NCBI RefSeq assembly: GCF_902500225.1
Contig: NZ_LR722653.1
Coordinates: forward strand, 62,001 to 126,000
Reading direction: 5' to 3'
Length of the DNA: 64,000 nt
Source of the DNA: Buttiauxella massiliensis
Lineage (GTDB): Bacteria > Pseudomonadota > Gammaproteobacteria > Enterobacterales > Enterobacteriaceae
The stretch's first letter is position 1. Every line of letters begins with the position of its first letter. Shown piece after piece: positions 1 to 9,315 of the stretch. The notes under the pieces were generated by a model, which had not been told where the DNA came from, searched no databases, and saw only the letters and a program-made list of their open reading frames with translations. The position numbers and the translations under genes were made by a program.

Positions 1-210
1 GAAGGGAAAACCCACATCACAATCGGACTGGGGGACAGCCCAAGCGATGCATTACTGCTTGATAGCGTCGATTACGCCGTAGTTGTCAAAGGCTACAGCC
101 GCCAGACAGTGACGCTGCAACGGGACGACCCGCAGCGCGTGTATCGCAGCCAGAACTACGGTCCTGAAGGGTGGAAAGAAGGTCTCGATCATTTCATCAC
201 CCCTGAGTAA
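1..210 (+). CDS. yedP: Mannosyl-3-phosphoglycerate phosphatase family protein, 3' end only
   Basis: The window opens inside this gene; 69 codons and a TAA stop are visible. The peptide has the C-terminal HAD-phosphatase signature [20 protein letters not shown], in which the GD..SD residues form the metal-binding fourth HAD motif, followed by the YedP-like ending [12 protein letters not shown]. The family (HAD-IIB, MPGP subfamily) dephosphorylates sugar phosphates; the E. coli YedP substrate is not firmly established. Its position next to dgcQ, convergent and only 5 bp apart, matches the E. coli order. Identification is from the C-terminus only. Confidence 0.9.
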   Translation, partial: EGKTHITIGLGDSPSDALLLDSVDYAVVVKGYSRQTVTLQRDDPQRVYRSQNYGPEGWKEGLDHFITPE

Positions 211-215
211 CCGGT

Positions 216-1919
216 TTAATCGTGATTACAGACCTGATTACGACCACCCTGCTTCGCTTTATACAGCCGATGGTCAGCGTAAGTTTGCAGGCGTTCGAAA
301 TCGTAATCGTTAAATTCAAACGAACTACTCACACCAAATGAGGCACTGATCCTTACCGTATTGCCTTGCTTGATGAGTAATTCCTTAGTGTTAATGCGCA
401 CTCGGATGCGTTCAGCCACTTTTGTCGCCTCTTCCAGAGTTGTCTCAGGCAGCACGATACAGAACTCCTCACCGCCGACGCGTCCGGCAATATCGCCCGT
501 ACGAAACGCATCACTAAGCATCGCTGCCGCGTGGATAAGTACTTTGTCACCGCAGCTATGGCCAAACCTGTCGTTTATGCTTTTGAAGAGATCAAGGTCC
601 ATCTGAATAACCGAGAAAGGTAATCCTTGCTGCTCACACTCCTGCGACAATTTACGTGCAATCTCGAAGAAGGCACCGCGATTGTAAAGACGAGTTAGCG
701 TGTCATAGTTAGCCCGCCAGGTCAGGGTTTGTTGCAAGCTGAACATGTTATTGACCAGGCGGCGAATCACCATCCATGAAGCAAACAGCATAAGCGTAAA
801 CAGCATCCACAGAATGCTCAGGACAATACTAATCCGCCCAAACTCGCCCTGAACCCCTTCTTCCAGGGTATGGACTTTAACCAGCAAACCATCAAAGTTA
901 TTCAGCTTCGCCCAGGTGATAAAACGGCTATCCATACGCAATTCACCCTGTTCCCCCTGTTTTGCAGCAGTGACCACATTGGCAATTCGCGCCAATTGGG
1001 GTGCGGTAAACAGCTCATGTTGCGGCAAACTCTTGGCCGAAGTCGCGATAGGATTTAATTCGTTATCGTAGAGCAGCACCGTGCCTTCATGGTCGTCATA
1101 TTTGGCTTGCCGCAAGAAGTTATGGAGTGATTCGATAGGATAATCGAGTGCCAGTACACCATACCAACGCCCGTTAAAATCTAGCGGTACTGAAGCGGTA
1201 ACAATCTGCCCTGATGTATCGTTGCCATTAAAAGTATGTGTCCACTTCAAAGACCGCTGCGGGTTATTTTGCAGCGACTGTGAGGAAAAATAGGGTCTGG
1301 CAATCAAGCGGTAGTAAAGCGAGACGATATTCGGATCGTTGGCGGGCGGCGTGTTCGTCAAAAAGAACCCGCTGCGCGAGGCATAGAACATGCGCTGCGG
1401 CATTTTCCCGGAACTGTCGGATAAGCGCATGATATAGCTTAATTCCAGCGCCGAGCTTAATTCTGAGTGAAGTGTATGCTCATCTCGGTCGAGCAATGGA
1501 CTTTTGTTTACAAATTCATCAGATACGCCGCTCATCGGCAAACTGCGGCTTAAATCGAGGCGCAATTGCCAAAAAGGCTGGGTACGCAAGGTATCAAAAT
1601 CGGCCAGGGATTTGCGGGTTCTGTCCGTTGAAATCGGGGATTGCAGCGCATATAGCATCGCATTGCGATAAAAAAGCAGATTGTCGATGCTGTGCTGGAG
1701 CTGTCGGTCAAGCAAAGTGGCAACGCTATCGAGACTATTACGCTGGTTGGCGACATAAGCCCCTTCTAGTACCACTGCCTCTCGCCATGTCAACACGGTG
1801 GAGAACAAAAATACGAAGATAAAACAAAGGTTAACGACCTTTTGCGGATTTTTGAAGCGGCCGATCACGCGTTGTAATGCATTGCCTAACACTAACACTC
1901 TCCCTGAAACCGCAATCAT
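216..1919 (-). CDS. dgcQ: Membrane-bound diguanylate cyclase DgcQ
   Basis: 567 aa inner-membrane enzyme making cyclic di-GMP from two GTP. A first membrane helix lies near residues 30-45, followed by a long periplasmic sensory part (CHASE7-like in the family) to about residue 355, a second helix near 360-385, and a C-terminal GGDEF domain. The active-site motif is GGEEF (in RVGGEEFCIVLPE), a functional variant. An RxxD inhibitory site (RTGD) lies five residues before it, so product inhibition is expected. E. coli DgcQ (YedQ) is of the same length class and affects cellulose production. Neighbours yedP and yodC are as in E. coli. Confidence 0.95.
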   Translation of the reverse strand: MIAVSGRVLVLGNALQRVIGRFKNPQKVVNLCFIFVFLFSTVLTWREAVVLEGAYVANQRNSLDSVATLLDRQLQHSIDNLLFYRNAMLYALQSPISTDRTRKSLADFDTLRTQPFWQLRLDLSRSLPMSGVSDEFVNKSPLLDRDEHTLHSELSSALELSYIMRLSDSSGKMPQRMFYASRSGFFLTNTPPANDPNIVSLYYRLIARPYFSSQSLQNNPQRSLKWTHTFNGNDTSGQIVTASVPLDFNGRWYGVLALDYPIESLHNFLRQAKYDDHEGTVLLYDNELNPIATSAKSLPQHELFTAPQLARIANVVTAAKQGEQGELRMDSRFITWAKLNNFDGLLVKVHTLEEGVQGEFGRISIVLSILWMLFTLMLFASWMVIRRLVNNMFSLQQTLTWRANYDTLTRLYNRGAFFEIARKLSQECEQQGLPFSVIQMDLDLFKSINDRFGHSCGDKVLIHAAAMLSDAFRTGDIAGRVGGEEFCIVLPETTLEEATKVAERIRVRINTKELLIKQGNTVRISASFGVSSSFEFNDYDFERLQTYADHRLYKAKQGGRNQVCNHD

Positions 1920-2069
1920 CTAAAAGTCTGTCAACACTGCCGGTGCCATGACACCCAGTCATGGGTCGGTTCTAATATCTAGAGAATACATGACCACTCA
2001 GGATTATTACTAAGGGTAAATATATTCATGGGAATTATATTACCCTCAAAACGAAAGGTAATCAGGAAA

Positions 2070-2099
2070 TAAAAATGCCCCGTCAATGACAGGGCATTT
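2070..2099 (-). terminator. Rho-independent terminator after yodC
   Basis: On the minus strand the sequence forms a stem AAATGCCCTGTC / GACGGGGCATTT with a short loop, followed by a T run, just past the yodC stop codon. Confidence 0.85.
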
Positions 2100-2104
2100 G
2101 AGGC

Positions 2105-2284
2105 TTATCCTTGCGAGCCGCCCCCTGTTGCCAGTGGGGCCAAATCATCCTCTCGGAAGGCCTCGCGCTTTACACCAAAACCATCATACCAACGACACTC
2201 CACCATACCGCTGGAAAACCCGGTAACAATCATCCTTGGGCCACCATTCTTAGGTTGGACTTCATCGCTGACCACAAAGACCAT
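2105..2284 (-). CDS. yodC: Small conserved protein YodC (DUF2158)
   Basis: A 59 aa reading frame. The protein begins MVFVVSDEVQPKNGGPRMIV and contains GMVECRWYDGFGVKREAF, which matches E. coli YodC (60 aa) nearly residue for residue. The GGPRM...W element is the hallmark of this small family, whose function is unknown. A strong ribosome site AGGAGG lies 6 bp before the ATG. It lies between dgcQ and yedI, all on the same strand, with its own terminator downstream. Confidence 0.93.
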   Translation of the reverse strand: MVFVVSDEVQPKNGGPRMIVTGFSSGMVECRWYDGFGVKREAFREDDLAPLATGGGSQG

Positions 2285-2341
2285 AACTGCCTCCTGTATC
2301 AGGGGTGAAAACTTCTACAGTTATAGACAATGACCTGGTGT

Positions 2342-2363
2342 TTTGCCTGGCAAACCAGGCAAA
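2342..2363 (-). terminator. Hairpin after yedI
   Basis: A perfect 9-bp stem TTTGCCTGG / CCAGGCAAA around a 4-base loop lies 14 bp past the yedI stop. The T tract is poor, so it may be a weak terminator or an mRNA 3' end stabiliser. Confidence 0.55.
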
Positions 2364-2376
2364 TTTACGCAAAAAA

Positions 2377-3300
2377 TTAGTGAACTGTGCGCCCGCGCAG
2401 GCGGCTTATGCCATTAACGACTACCAGCACAATGGCGCCAATGACAAAACCGATAACCAGGTTTGCTACGGTTGGCCCGAGTAAATGAACGGCTCCTCCC
2501 ACCTTCTGCGCCCAGTTTTCAATGGCATGATGAAGGACCGGAATACCGTGAACCAGAATGCCGCCGCCGACCAAAAACATAGCCAGAGTTCCGACAACCG
2601 ATAGGAATTTCATCAGCCACGGTGCCAACACTAATAACCCTTTGCCGATCCCGCGTGCGATAACCGAGGTTTTCTCAACCAGCCAAAAACCAAGATCGTC
2701 GAGCTTTACGATAATCCCCACCAGGCCATACACCCCTACCGTCACGACCAGCGCGATCCCCGATAACACCAACACCTGGTTGAGTAAAGGCGCATCGGCG
2801 ACAATGCCTAACGTAATCGCCACGATTTCAGCAGAGAGAATAAAATCGGTACGAATCGCGCCTTTCACTTTGTCTTTTTCGTAAACCAGCGGGTCTTGCG
2901 CGGCAATATCATCTAACCGCTTCTGGCGCTCTTCCGGTGTCTCCTTGTGCTTACGGGCCTGAAGCGTGTGAACGACTTTTTCAACGCCTTCATAACACAA
3001 GAAAGCGCCGCCAATCATTAATAACGGCGTGATAGCCCACGGTGCAAAAGCGCTAATAATAAGAGCCAGAGGAACGAGGATCAGCTTATTGATCGCCGAC
3101 CCCTTCGCGACTTGCCACACCACCGGCAATTCACGGTTTGCCCGGACCCCAGAAACTTGTTGTGCGTTAAGGGAGAGATCGTCTCCCAATACCCCGGCAG
3201 TTTTCTTCGCCGCCAGTTTCCCCATCATCGAGATATCGTCCAGCAAAGTGGCGATATCATCCAGCAACGTTAGTAAGCTACTTCCAGCCAAAATGAGCAT
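2377..3300 (-). CDS. yedI: Inner-membrane protein YedI (DUF808)
   Basis: 307 aa, against about 305 for E. coli YedI. It starts [23 protein letters not shown] and carries the conserved DUF808 segment [20 protein letters not shown], then six or so hydrophobic segments (roughly residues 75-100, 155-200, 225-250, 275-300). The function of the family is not known. A GG-rich site lies directly before the ATG. It is divergent from yedA, as in E. coli. Confidence 0.93.
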   Translation of the reverse strand: MLILAGSSLLTLLDDIATLLDDISMMGKLAAKKTAGVLGDDLSLNAQQVSGVRANRELPVVWQVAKGSAINKLILVPLALIISAFAPWAITPLLMIGGAFLCYEGVEKVVHTLQARKHKETPEERQKRLDDIAAQDPLVYEKDKVKGAIRTDFILSAEIVAITLGIVADAPLLNQVLVLSGIALVVTVGVYGLVGIIVKLDDLGFWLVEKTSVIARGIGKGLLVLAPWLMKFLSVVGTLAMFLVGGGILVHGIPVLHHAIENWAQKVGGAVHLLGPTVANLVIGFVIGAIVLVVVNGISRLRGRTVH

Positions 3301-3452
3301 CCTTTTTTGTTTGTCTACTCAATAGTATGGAACAAAACTTAGCTGGCGAAAATCAAACTCATCTGTCAATAAAAATTAACATTCTACAAACAAGTAAAAT
3401 CCTCGCCAGAAAGATAGTTTTGACGTTAACTATTAGCTCTATTAGCGTTAGT

Positions 3453-3484
3453 TACCCTGAATAATTCGAGTTGCACGAAGGGTA
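3453..3484. repeat. Short derivative of a 124-bp palindromic repeat
   Basis: TACCCTGAATAATTCGAGTTGC followed by ACGAAGGGTA matches the outer ends of the full repeat copies at 21251-21374 and 62728-62851, with the centre missing. It can form a small hairpin (TACCC/GGGTA) and sits immediately upstream of the yedA ribosome-binding site, so it is probably within the yedA leader. Confidence 0.7.
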
Positions 3485-3496
3485 AAGAGAGGAAAC

Positions 3497-4414
3497 ATGC
3501 GCGTTCGTTCTGGTCAGTTATTGCCGCTGGTTGCTGCATTATTTGCGTTGTACATCATCTGGGGCTCCACCTATTTTGCTATCGCCGTAGGCGTGAAAAG
3601 CTGGCCGCCATTTATGATGGCTGGCGTGCGATTTATGGTTGCCGGTGTGTTGTTGATGAGCGTTTTATTACTGCGGGGCCATAAGTTACCCGCCATGCGC
3701 CCAATGCTTAATGCCGCGTTAATTGGCGTGTTGTTGCTGGCGGTCGGCAATGGTTTTGTGACCGTCGCAGAACATCAGCATGTTCCATCGGGTATTGCCG
3801 CAGTCATGGTCGCAACGGTTCCGCTCTTTACCTTGTGCTTTAGCCGCCTGTTCGGCATTCAAACGCGCAAACTAGAATGGCTAGGCATCGCCATTGGTCT
3901 TGCCGGCATTGTGTTACTTAATAGCGGTGGAAACCTGAGTGGCAATCCCTGGGGCGCGTTGTTAATTCTGATTGGCTCCTTGAGTTGGGCGTTTGGTTCG
4001 GTTTACGGGTCGCGCATTGAATTGCCAACCGGCTTGATGGCCGGTGCGGTTGAAATGCTCGCCGCAGGTGTCGTGTTGCTGGTCGCTTCCGCGTTAACCG
4101 GTGAGCGCCTCACGGCAATGCCAACGACTGCGGGCTTTATGGCAGTGGCTTATCTTTCGTTATTCGGTTCAATTATTGCGATCAGCGCTTATATGTATCT
4201 GATTCGTAATGTCGCCCCGGCAGTTGCCACCAGCTACGCCTACGTTAACCCGGTGGTTGCCGTGCTGCTGGGAACCGGTTTTGCCGGAGAAAGCCTGTCG
4301 CCGGTAGAATGGCTGGCGCTGGGGGTGATTATTTTTGCGGTGGTGCTGGTTACGCTGGGGAAATATCTGTTGCCCCCAAAGCCGGTAGTAACGGCGTGTG
4401 AAATAGAGAAGTGA
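3497..4414 (+). CDS. yedA: EamA/DMT-family membrane transporter YedA
   Basis: 305 aa, ten predicted membrane helices arranged as two EamA repeats (about residues 10-140 and 150-290), the usual fold of drug/metabolite exporters of the inner membrane. The start LFALYIIWGSTYF and the repeat LTLGKYLLP are close to E. coli YedA (306 aa). The exported substrate is not known. GAGAGGAAAC immediately before the ATG sets the start. Convergent with vsr, 4 bp apart. Confidence 0.93.
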   Translation: MRVRSGQLLPLVAALFALYIIWGSTYFAIAVGVKSWPPFMMAGVRFMVAGVLLMSVLLLRGHKLPAMRPMLNAALIGVLLLAVGNGFVTVAEHQHVPSGIAAVMVATVPLFTLCFSRLFGIQTRKLEWLGIAIGLAGIVLLNSGGNLSGNPWGALLILIGSLSWAFGSVYGSRIELPTGLMAGAVEMLAAGVVLLVASALTGERLTAMPTTAGFMAVAYLSLFGSIIAISAYMYLIRNVAPAVATSYAYVNPVVAVLLGTGFAGESLSPVEWLALGVIIFAVVLVTLGKYLLPPKPVVTACEIEK

Positions 4415-4418
4415 TCTC

Positions 4419-4916
4419 TCATGCGGGTGGCGCTTGCCGCCCGCTTTCATTTAATGCATGTATTCCCTGCGTATCAATTTGCGCGTGATTGCCACCGCTA
4501 CAGACCCACTCTTCAAGCCGTTCACAAAGCGCGCTATCACTGAGTTTTTCGCGCCCACGTAACGAGCATTCCCAGACTAAAAGCACCCGCCAACCTTCGT
4601 TCAATAAAAGCTGTATATCTCGCTTATCGCGCTGCACATTTTTACCTATCTTCTCAAGCCAGAAATCGGTGCGGGTTGCCGGAACCTTGAACAGATAACA
4701 GTCGTGGTGATGCCAGAAACAGCCATGAGCAAAAATAACGCAGCGATACTCATCAATAACAAAATCCGGACGACCTGCAAGCGAGGCATCTTGCACGCGA
4801 AACGCAAAGCCAGAGTCGCTCAATAAACCTGACAACCGTTTTTCAATAGCAGTGTCGCGCGTTGCAATGGCGCGCATGTTTTTGCTGCGAATCGCCTTAC
4901 TATGCACATCAACCAT
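4419..4916 (-). CDS. vsr: Very short patch repair endonuclease Vsr
   Basis: 165 aa. Vsr nicks DNA 5' of the T in T:G mismatches that arise when Dcm-methylated cytosine deaminates, starting very-short-patch repair. Seen: KAIRSKNMRAIATRDTAIEKRL, GRPDFVIDEYRCVIF with the catalytic Asp, GCFWHHHDC with zinc-ligand Cys/His, and VWECSLRGREK with the last Cys ligand. Unlike E. coli, where the vsr start overlaps the dcm end, this vsr stands alone: its ATG is about 1 kb from dcm, with its own upstream purine-rich site (AAGAGAG), and an unrelated gene on the other strand lies between. It must have its own promoter or be read from further away. Confidence 0.97.
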   Translation of the reverse strand: MVDVHSKAIRSKNMRAIATRDTAIEKRLSGLLSDSGFAFRVQDASLAGRPDFVIDEYRCVIFAHGCFWHHHDCYLFKVPATRTDFWLEKIGKNVQRDKRDIQLLLNEGWRVLLVWECSLRGREKLSDSALCERLEEWVCSGGNHAQIDTQGIHALNESGRQAPPA

Positions 4917-5362
4917 TAGCGGCTCTCTTACTCGTTATTAATATACTCAGTCCAATATTAGCAACAACCACATAACATACGTTATAAAAAATAATGGCTC
5001 CGCTGCGAATAATTAAAAATAATTTAATAGTGAAATTATTTCCGCTGCCAAAAATGAATATCGATGAATTTAATTATGTATACTTTTGGACATTCCACGA
5101 TAGCAACTATTCCTCTAACATCATGTATCAACTAAAAATACATCAATTTCTGCTCATCATTTAGCCACTTCTGAAATAATTTCAACTTTGATCTGTAGAA
5201 TTAAAATGGCAATCTATATTCCGCAGCACCCATTATGAAGAAGAAAAACTTAAGTTGTTAACATCAGTAGCATTATTTTGTTGGCATGTAAAAGCTCTTC
5301 ATTATATCAAATATTCTATTTAACTTTTGTATGCCCGGACTGGGCTTGTTTAAGACGATAAC
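4917..5362. other. AT-rich gap between vsr and the exported-protein gene
   Basis: About 450 bp, visibly much richer in A and T than the flanking genes. No open frame worth reporting, no dcm remnant and no repeat end recognised. It should hold the promoters of vsr (leftward) and of the gene at 5363 (rightward). The base composition suggests acquired DNA. Confidence 0.6.
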
Positions 5363-5881
5363 ATGAAGCTATACAAAGCATTATTCATCCCAACTTTGTT
5401 GTTGAGTGGCGTATTCAGCACATGGGCAGGAGAAGCAGAAAATAATATTACTCAGGATTATATGGTTCACTGGAATGAAGCTATGGATGGACAGACCAAC
5501 CCCATTTCACAGGCCGCAATTCTCGATGCTGATATTGTGAAGAGTTGCAAAACTGTAGCGCCTAAGACTTATCGCAGTGCAATGGTCAATTTATGGCAAC
5601 ATAAAACCGGCACAAAAATGACAGAGACGGCATTTCTGTCCGAAGATTTACAGCTATTTGACCGCCTGGCGACAATATCCTGCATTGAAGGTGCGAGCTA
5701 TGAGCACAAAGGAAATGGCGAGCTGTTAGTCAAAACGCTAAGTGCACAGCTTCTGGATATGGATGTTAAAGATGGCAATGATGCTTTTGAGCAAATAAAA
5801 ACAATGGAATTCCAGACTGGCATCGTGACCGCCAGATATGGGGTCAGCCTTGAGAAAAAGAGACAGAATCGCGCAAATTAA
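5363..5881 (+). CDS. Exported protein of unknown function inserted between vsr and dcm
   Basis: 172 aa. A clear Sec signal peptide (MKLYKALFIPTLLLSGVFSTWAG, cleavage likely after AG near residue 23) is followed by a soluble domain of about 150 aa with two Cys (in VKSCKTV and TISCIEG) that could form one disulphide in the periplasm. No catalytic motif and no membrane segment after the signal. I do not recognise the family. It has its own hairpin terminator downstream and AT-rich upstream DNA, so it looks like an independent cargo gene separating dcm from vsr. Confidence 0.8.
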   Translation: MKLYKALFIPTLLLSGVFSTWAGEAENNITQDYMVHWNEAMDGQTNPISQAAILDADIVKSCKTVAPKTYRSAMVNLWQHKTGTKMTETAFLSEDLQLFDRLATISCIEGASYEHKGNGELLVKTLSAQLLDMDVKDGNDAFEQIKTMEFQTGIVTARYGVSLEKKRQNRAN

Positions 5882-5900
5882 TTTTCCGTACTTAAAAATT

Positions 5901-5927
5901 GGGGTCGTATTATTGCCATATGACCCC
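5901..5927. terminator. Hairpin between the exported-protein gene and dcm
   Basis: GGGGTCGTA / TATGACCCC stem with a 9-base loop lies between the two convergent genes and could end transcription from both sides. Preceded on the left by A-rich and followed on the right by only a moderate T content. Confidence 0.65.
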
Positions 5928-5935
5928 GTCGTTAA

Positions 5936-7360
5936 TCACTTATTATAAGTGCGATTTTTAACCGCCAATTTTATTGAGTTCTCAAGCAGTTTGGCAACCG
6001 CTGCAAACGCAGGCACCACCACTGAATTACCAAACTGCCGGTAAGCCTGAGTATCCGAAACCGGAATACGGAATGCATTCCCTTGAACAGCTTCAAAACC
6101 CATTAAGCGCGCGCATTCGCGAGGCGTTAAACGACGTGGGCGGCGAACCTGATTATCTGCATTGTCAAAATCCGCTTCCCCAAGAGATTTATCCCATCCC
6201 CGGTCGATAAGTATTTCAGCACCATCTTTGTAATACCGGGCTGATAATGTACGGGCCACACTTGCGGGATTTTGGGGATCAACCAGTCCATAGCCAAAAC
6301 CATTCCCCTTCGCCTGATGTTTTTTGGCGTAATAATAAAGATACTTCCACAGCGTAGGCGTCAGAATATATTTACTGTCGACAGAAGGTTCCAGTAATTC
6401 ACCAAAGGTTGGGCGCCGTTGGGGATATAGCTCGCTGAGCTTAGTTAGCGTGAAATCTTTATGCAGATTGAGGTCGCGACGAAAACCTACCAGCACAATA
6501 CGTTCACGATGTTGTGGCAGGAAGTTTTTACCATCAATAATTTTTGGATCCCCCGCCCCCATTATTGCGGCATCAGCCACCTCATAACCCAGGCTATCGA
6601 GGGTTTCCATAATGATACGGAAGGTGTTGCCTTTATCATGGCTTTTGAGGTTTTTAACGTTTTCGAGCACAAAAATTGCCGGACGTTTCGCATCAATAAT
6701 ACGCGCAACATCGAAAAACAGTGTGCCCTGCGTTTCACAAGCAAACCCATGTGCTCGCCCTAATGCATTCTTCTTCGACACCCCAGCCAGAGAGAAAGGC
6801 TGACATGGGAAACCCGCCAGCAAAACATCGTGATCGGGCATCGTTGCCTGAATATGTGCCGCAGCTTCTTCATCGCTGACATCGTCCCGATGGCTCAAAG
6901 TGACATCGCGGATATCCTGATTGAACTGATGATTCTCAGGGCTGCAATACCAGTTGGCTTTATAAGTACGCACCGCATGCTTGTTCCACTCGCTGGTAAA
7001 TACACATTGGCCGCCAATTGCTTCGAAACCGCTACGAATACCGCCAATCCCGGCAAATAAATCGACAAATTTAAATGTGTATTTCCCATGATGCGCTGGC
7101 AATGGCGGCAACATGTTTTGCAGCATTTCGTTTTCAGCTGGCGTCAAGGTACGCGGAGACGATTTACGGTTAAACCAACGGTTCAGCGATTCACGAGTCC
7201 AGTCGCCGCTCACCTGGCGCAAATGGTGTGCCACCGTCTTCTGGTCATAGATTTCCAGAATATGGCTCACGAGTGCGTAGTCTTCTTCTAGTTGTTGCTG
7301 CTGCTGGCGGAGGGATTGTTGTGAGAGTTGCACAGCAATAGTGTCGAAGTCGTTCATCAT
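5936..7360 (-). CDS. dcm: DNA cytosine-5 methyltransferase Dcm
   Basis: 474 aa (E. coli Dcm 472). Methylates the inner C of CCWGG. Motifs in order: [20 protein letters not shown] (SAM-binding I), [11 protein letters not shown] with the catalytic Cys (IV), FVLENVKNL (VI), [11 protein letters not shown] (VIII), then the target recognition region and [14 protein letters not shown]...GNSVVVP (IX-X). The C-terminus differs from E. coli after [10 protein letters not shown] and no longer overlaps vsr. Upstream is yedJ on the same strand, as in E. coli. Confidence 0.97.
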   Translation of the reverse strand: MMNDFDTIAVQLSQQSLRQQQQQLEEDYALVSHILEIYDQKTVAHHLRQVSGDWTRESLNRWFNRKSSPRTLTPAENEMLQNMLPPLPAHHGKYTFKFVDLFAGIGGIRSGFEAIGGQCVFTSEWNKHAVRTYKANWYCSPENHQFNQDIRDVTLSHRDDVSDEEAAAHIQATMPDHDVLLAGFPCQPFSLAGVSKKNALGRAHGFACETQGTLFFDVARIIDAKRPAIFVLENVKNLKSHDKGNTFRIIMETLDSLGYEVADAAIMGAGDPKIIDGKNFLPQHRERIVLVGFRRDLNLHKDFTLTKLSELYPQRRPTFGELLEPSVDSKYILTPTLWKYLYYYAKKHQAKGNGFGYGLVDPQNPASVARTLSARYYKDGAEILIDRGWDKSLGEADFDNADNQVRRPRRLTPRECARLMGFEAVQGNAFRIPVSDTQAYRQFGNSVVVPAFAAVAKLLENSIKLAVKNRTYNK

Positions 7361-7424
7361 GAACCATGGCAGGGAAAATAGAGTGTCACTCTATCACTGA
7401 TTTGACCCAGAGAGAATCAGAACA

Positions 7425-7443
7425 GCCCGCAACCGTTGCGGGC
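7425..7443. terminator. Hairpin between yedJ and dcm
   Basis: Perfect stem GCCCGCAAC / GTTGCGGGC with almost no loop, between the yedJ stop and the dcm start. No T run on the minus strand, so attenuation rather than full termination is possible; on the plus strand it is followed by TCTCTTTAATTTT. Confidence 0.5.
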
Positions 7444-7455
7444 ATCTCTTTAATT

Positions 7456-8160
7456 TTAAGAGGGAATTTTTTGGGAGGAAAATTGATGCACTACATCCTG
7501 CTCAATACCGCAGTAATCACCTTTCAATTCAGCACAAAGTTTGGCCATGTAATTCACCAGGAAATCTGCATTAAGAAGAGCAAGTGCACGTCCTGCCTCG
7601 GTTTGCATAGTATCAGGCAATTTAAGTAATTTTTTCTGGAAATGATCAAGGGCATAAGTGGCATCATCCAGCTCACGATGGCAAGCCAGCGGATCTTCGC
7701 TGTCAAACAGTGGTCGCCCCAATGCACCAGAAGTATAGAAAACCCGCGCAAGCCCTATTGCCCCTAGAGACTCCAGACGATCGGCATCTTGCACAATTTT
7801 CGCTTCAAGTGTTTGAGGTGCAATCCCGGCGCTAAAGCTATGAGCGCGAACAGCATGTGCAACGGAATCGTATAACGGATGCGGAAAGTCGGGAAAGTGA
7901 GCATCCAGAATGCGTAAAGTCTCTTGAGCAGCCTGTGTGGAAGCAAGATGACGTTCAGGATGGTTCTTCGGCAAGTTGACAATATCATGGAAGTAACACG
8001 CGGTTAGTACCACCAGCCTATCGGCCTCTGTGGTTTCCATGATCTGCTGTGATGTTTTCCATACACGACGAAAATGTGCCACATCATGGGCTTTATCGTC
8101 CTGCAACCAGTTGTGTTGCAAATACTCATCAAAACGTTCTTGCCAGTGGGCTATCGGCAT
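7456..8160 (-). CDS. yedJ: HD-domain phosphohydrolase YedJ
   Basis: 234 aa (E. coli YedJ 231). Metal-dependent HD fold: H in [13 protein letters not shown], the HD pair in [16 protein letters not shown], and the final D in DADRLESLG give the H...HD...D metal set. Members cleave phosphate esters of small molecules or nucleotides; the YedJ substrate is not known. Order relative to dcm is as in E. coli. Confidence 0.93.
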   Translation of the reverse strand: MPIAHWQERFDEYLQHNWLQDDKAHDVAHFRRVWKTSQQIMETTEADRLVVLTACYFHDIVNLPKNHPERHLASTQAAQETLRILDAHFPDFPHPLYDSVAHAVRAHSFSAGIAPQTLEAKIVQDADRLESLGAIGLARVFYTSGALGRPLFDSEDPLACHRELDDATYALDHFQKKLLKLPDTMQTEAGRALALLNADFLVNYMAKLCAELKGDYCGIEQDVVHQFSSQKIPS

Positions 8161-8264
8161 ACGTACTCCTCGCTTCGCAGCTGGACCCGGTACTTAATAT
8201 GAGTACAAGATCACAAAATAAGCAAGTAAAGCGCTGACAACAGACCACATTGGCACGATTTTAT

Positions 8265-8513
8265 TTACCTGGCCCGCGTATACCACGCCAAACCACCTAA
8301 TAATGCGGCAACCGACCCCAGGACCAATAACCCCATTAAGGCGCCAAGCAACTTTCCACCGAGCGATCCCATATCGCCACCGGTAACGTTGCTGACAACC
8401 CAAAAGTAACGCACCACAGCCCAAACCGTGTACAGGCAAAATCCATAAAACAACCACAGCGCCAATTTTCCGCCCGGAGTACGAGTCGGTTTTTCGTCCA
8501 TAACCTCTGACAT
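8265..8513 (-). CDS. Small two-helix inner-membrane protein
   Basis: 82 aa. Charged N-terminus MSEVMDEKPTRTPGGK, then hydrophobic segments about residues 17-40 (LALWLFYGFCLYTVWAVVRYFWVV) and 56-78 (ALMGLLVLGSVAALLGGLAW), ending in YTRAR. The GG-rich linker between them suggests a hairpin in the membrane. It occupies the place where E. coli has yedR, but I cannot confirm homology from sequence memory, so no symbol is given. A start 12 bp upstream in another frame is less likely. Confidence 0.7.
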   Translation of the reverse strand: MSEVMDEKPTRTPGGKLALWLFYGFCLYTVWAVVRYFWVVSNVTGGDMGSLGGKLLGALMGLLVLGSVAALLGGLAWYTRAR

Positions 8514-9315
8514 ATGTCCCTCAATTAATTAGCTGATGTATTGCGATAGGTGGAGCATCTCCATGGGTGTGATTTTTATCACATTTTCACTGTTTTTTAA
8601 CAGCATGAAATAGCTGTTTTTAATCCGGATAATTCCTAAAATTGTAATATATCATGTCATTTCTCATCAAATTAACAACCCACAAACATCAGGTTATTTA
8701 TTGCGCGATTTTATAAATATGTAATTTTAGACATTCGTTACTTAATATCCAGCCAGTTTTAGGGAAAAACATCAAAACAACTTCCACCCTAATTAAAACT
8801 CAGTAAAAACAACAACAAAAATCATGAATACATTCAAAAATATCAGTTCTTAGTTTATCCGGTTAAATTAGAATAGAAATATTAGACAAAAAGACATTTT
8901 GGATTATAAAAATGCTGGCAATAGATATCGATAATAATACTAATTAGACTTCGAATACCTGTGGGTTCCCTTGTTAACTGCTCAGACTATAGATGCATTC
9001 TGGCAACTAGCATAACCCCTACCCCAGGCTTTCTGGGTTTCTCTCCCCCGGAACGTGCGTTCATATTGCTGATACATATATTTCCACTACAAACATTGAG
9101 GATAGAAATAATTTTATAGCTTCCCGCGCAAGCTGTGACCCGCGTCGTTGAAAGAAAAATTGGTAAGTGTTTGAATAATGGTACAGAGATATAGGGTGCA
9201 ACCCCTCTCTCGGCGGTCCTGTTCTGGTCGCTGCCATGTGCCCCACTAGTGCGGCATTTTCACAGTCACGGTATAGTAGTTTTCCGTTCAAGAGATGACT
9301 TTGCGAGCGAGTAAC
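8514..9315. other. Long gene-poor gap before mtfA
   Basis: About 800 bp. The first 480 bp are strongly AT-rich with no coding signal. From about 8995 to 9290 the composition changes to GC-richer, with CCCCAGG.TTTC.TGGG-type pairing near 9020 and a 76-codon frame on the minus strand (9061-9291) that resembles no family I know. The segment has the look of inserted or structured DNA, but I found no terminal repeats. It must contain the mtfA promoter close to its right end. Confidence 0.55.

Noticed and set aside
8265..8513. Assignment of the small membrane protein as YedR
   Set aside because: Position fits, but the sequence similarity could not be confirmed without a search, so no symbol was given.
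8995..9060. Possible group II intron end (GTGCG-like start and GGGG-rich stem)
   Set aside because: Only a short resemblance; no domain V hairpin, no reverse transcriptase and no second boundary could be found.
9061..9291. 76-codon open frame on the minus strand before mtfA
   Set aside because: No ribosome site, no family features and odd amino acid composition; it is kept only as part of the unexplained segment.
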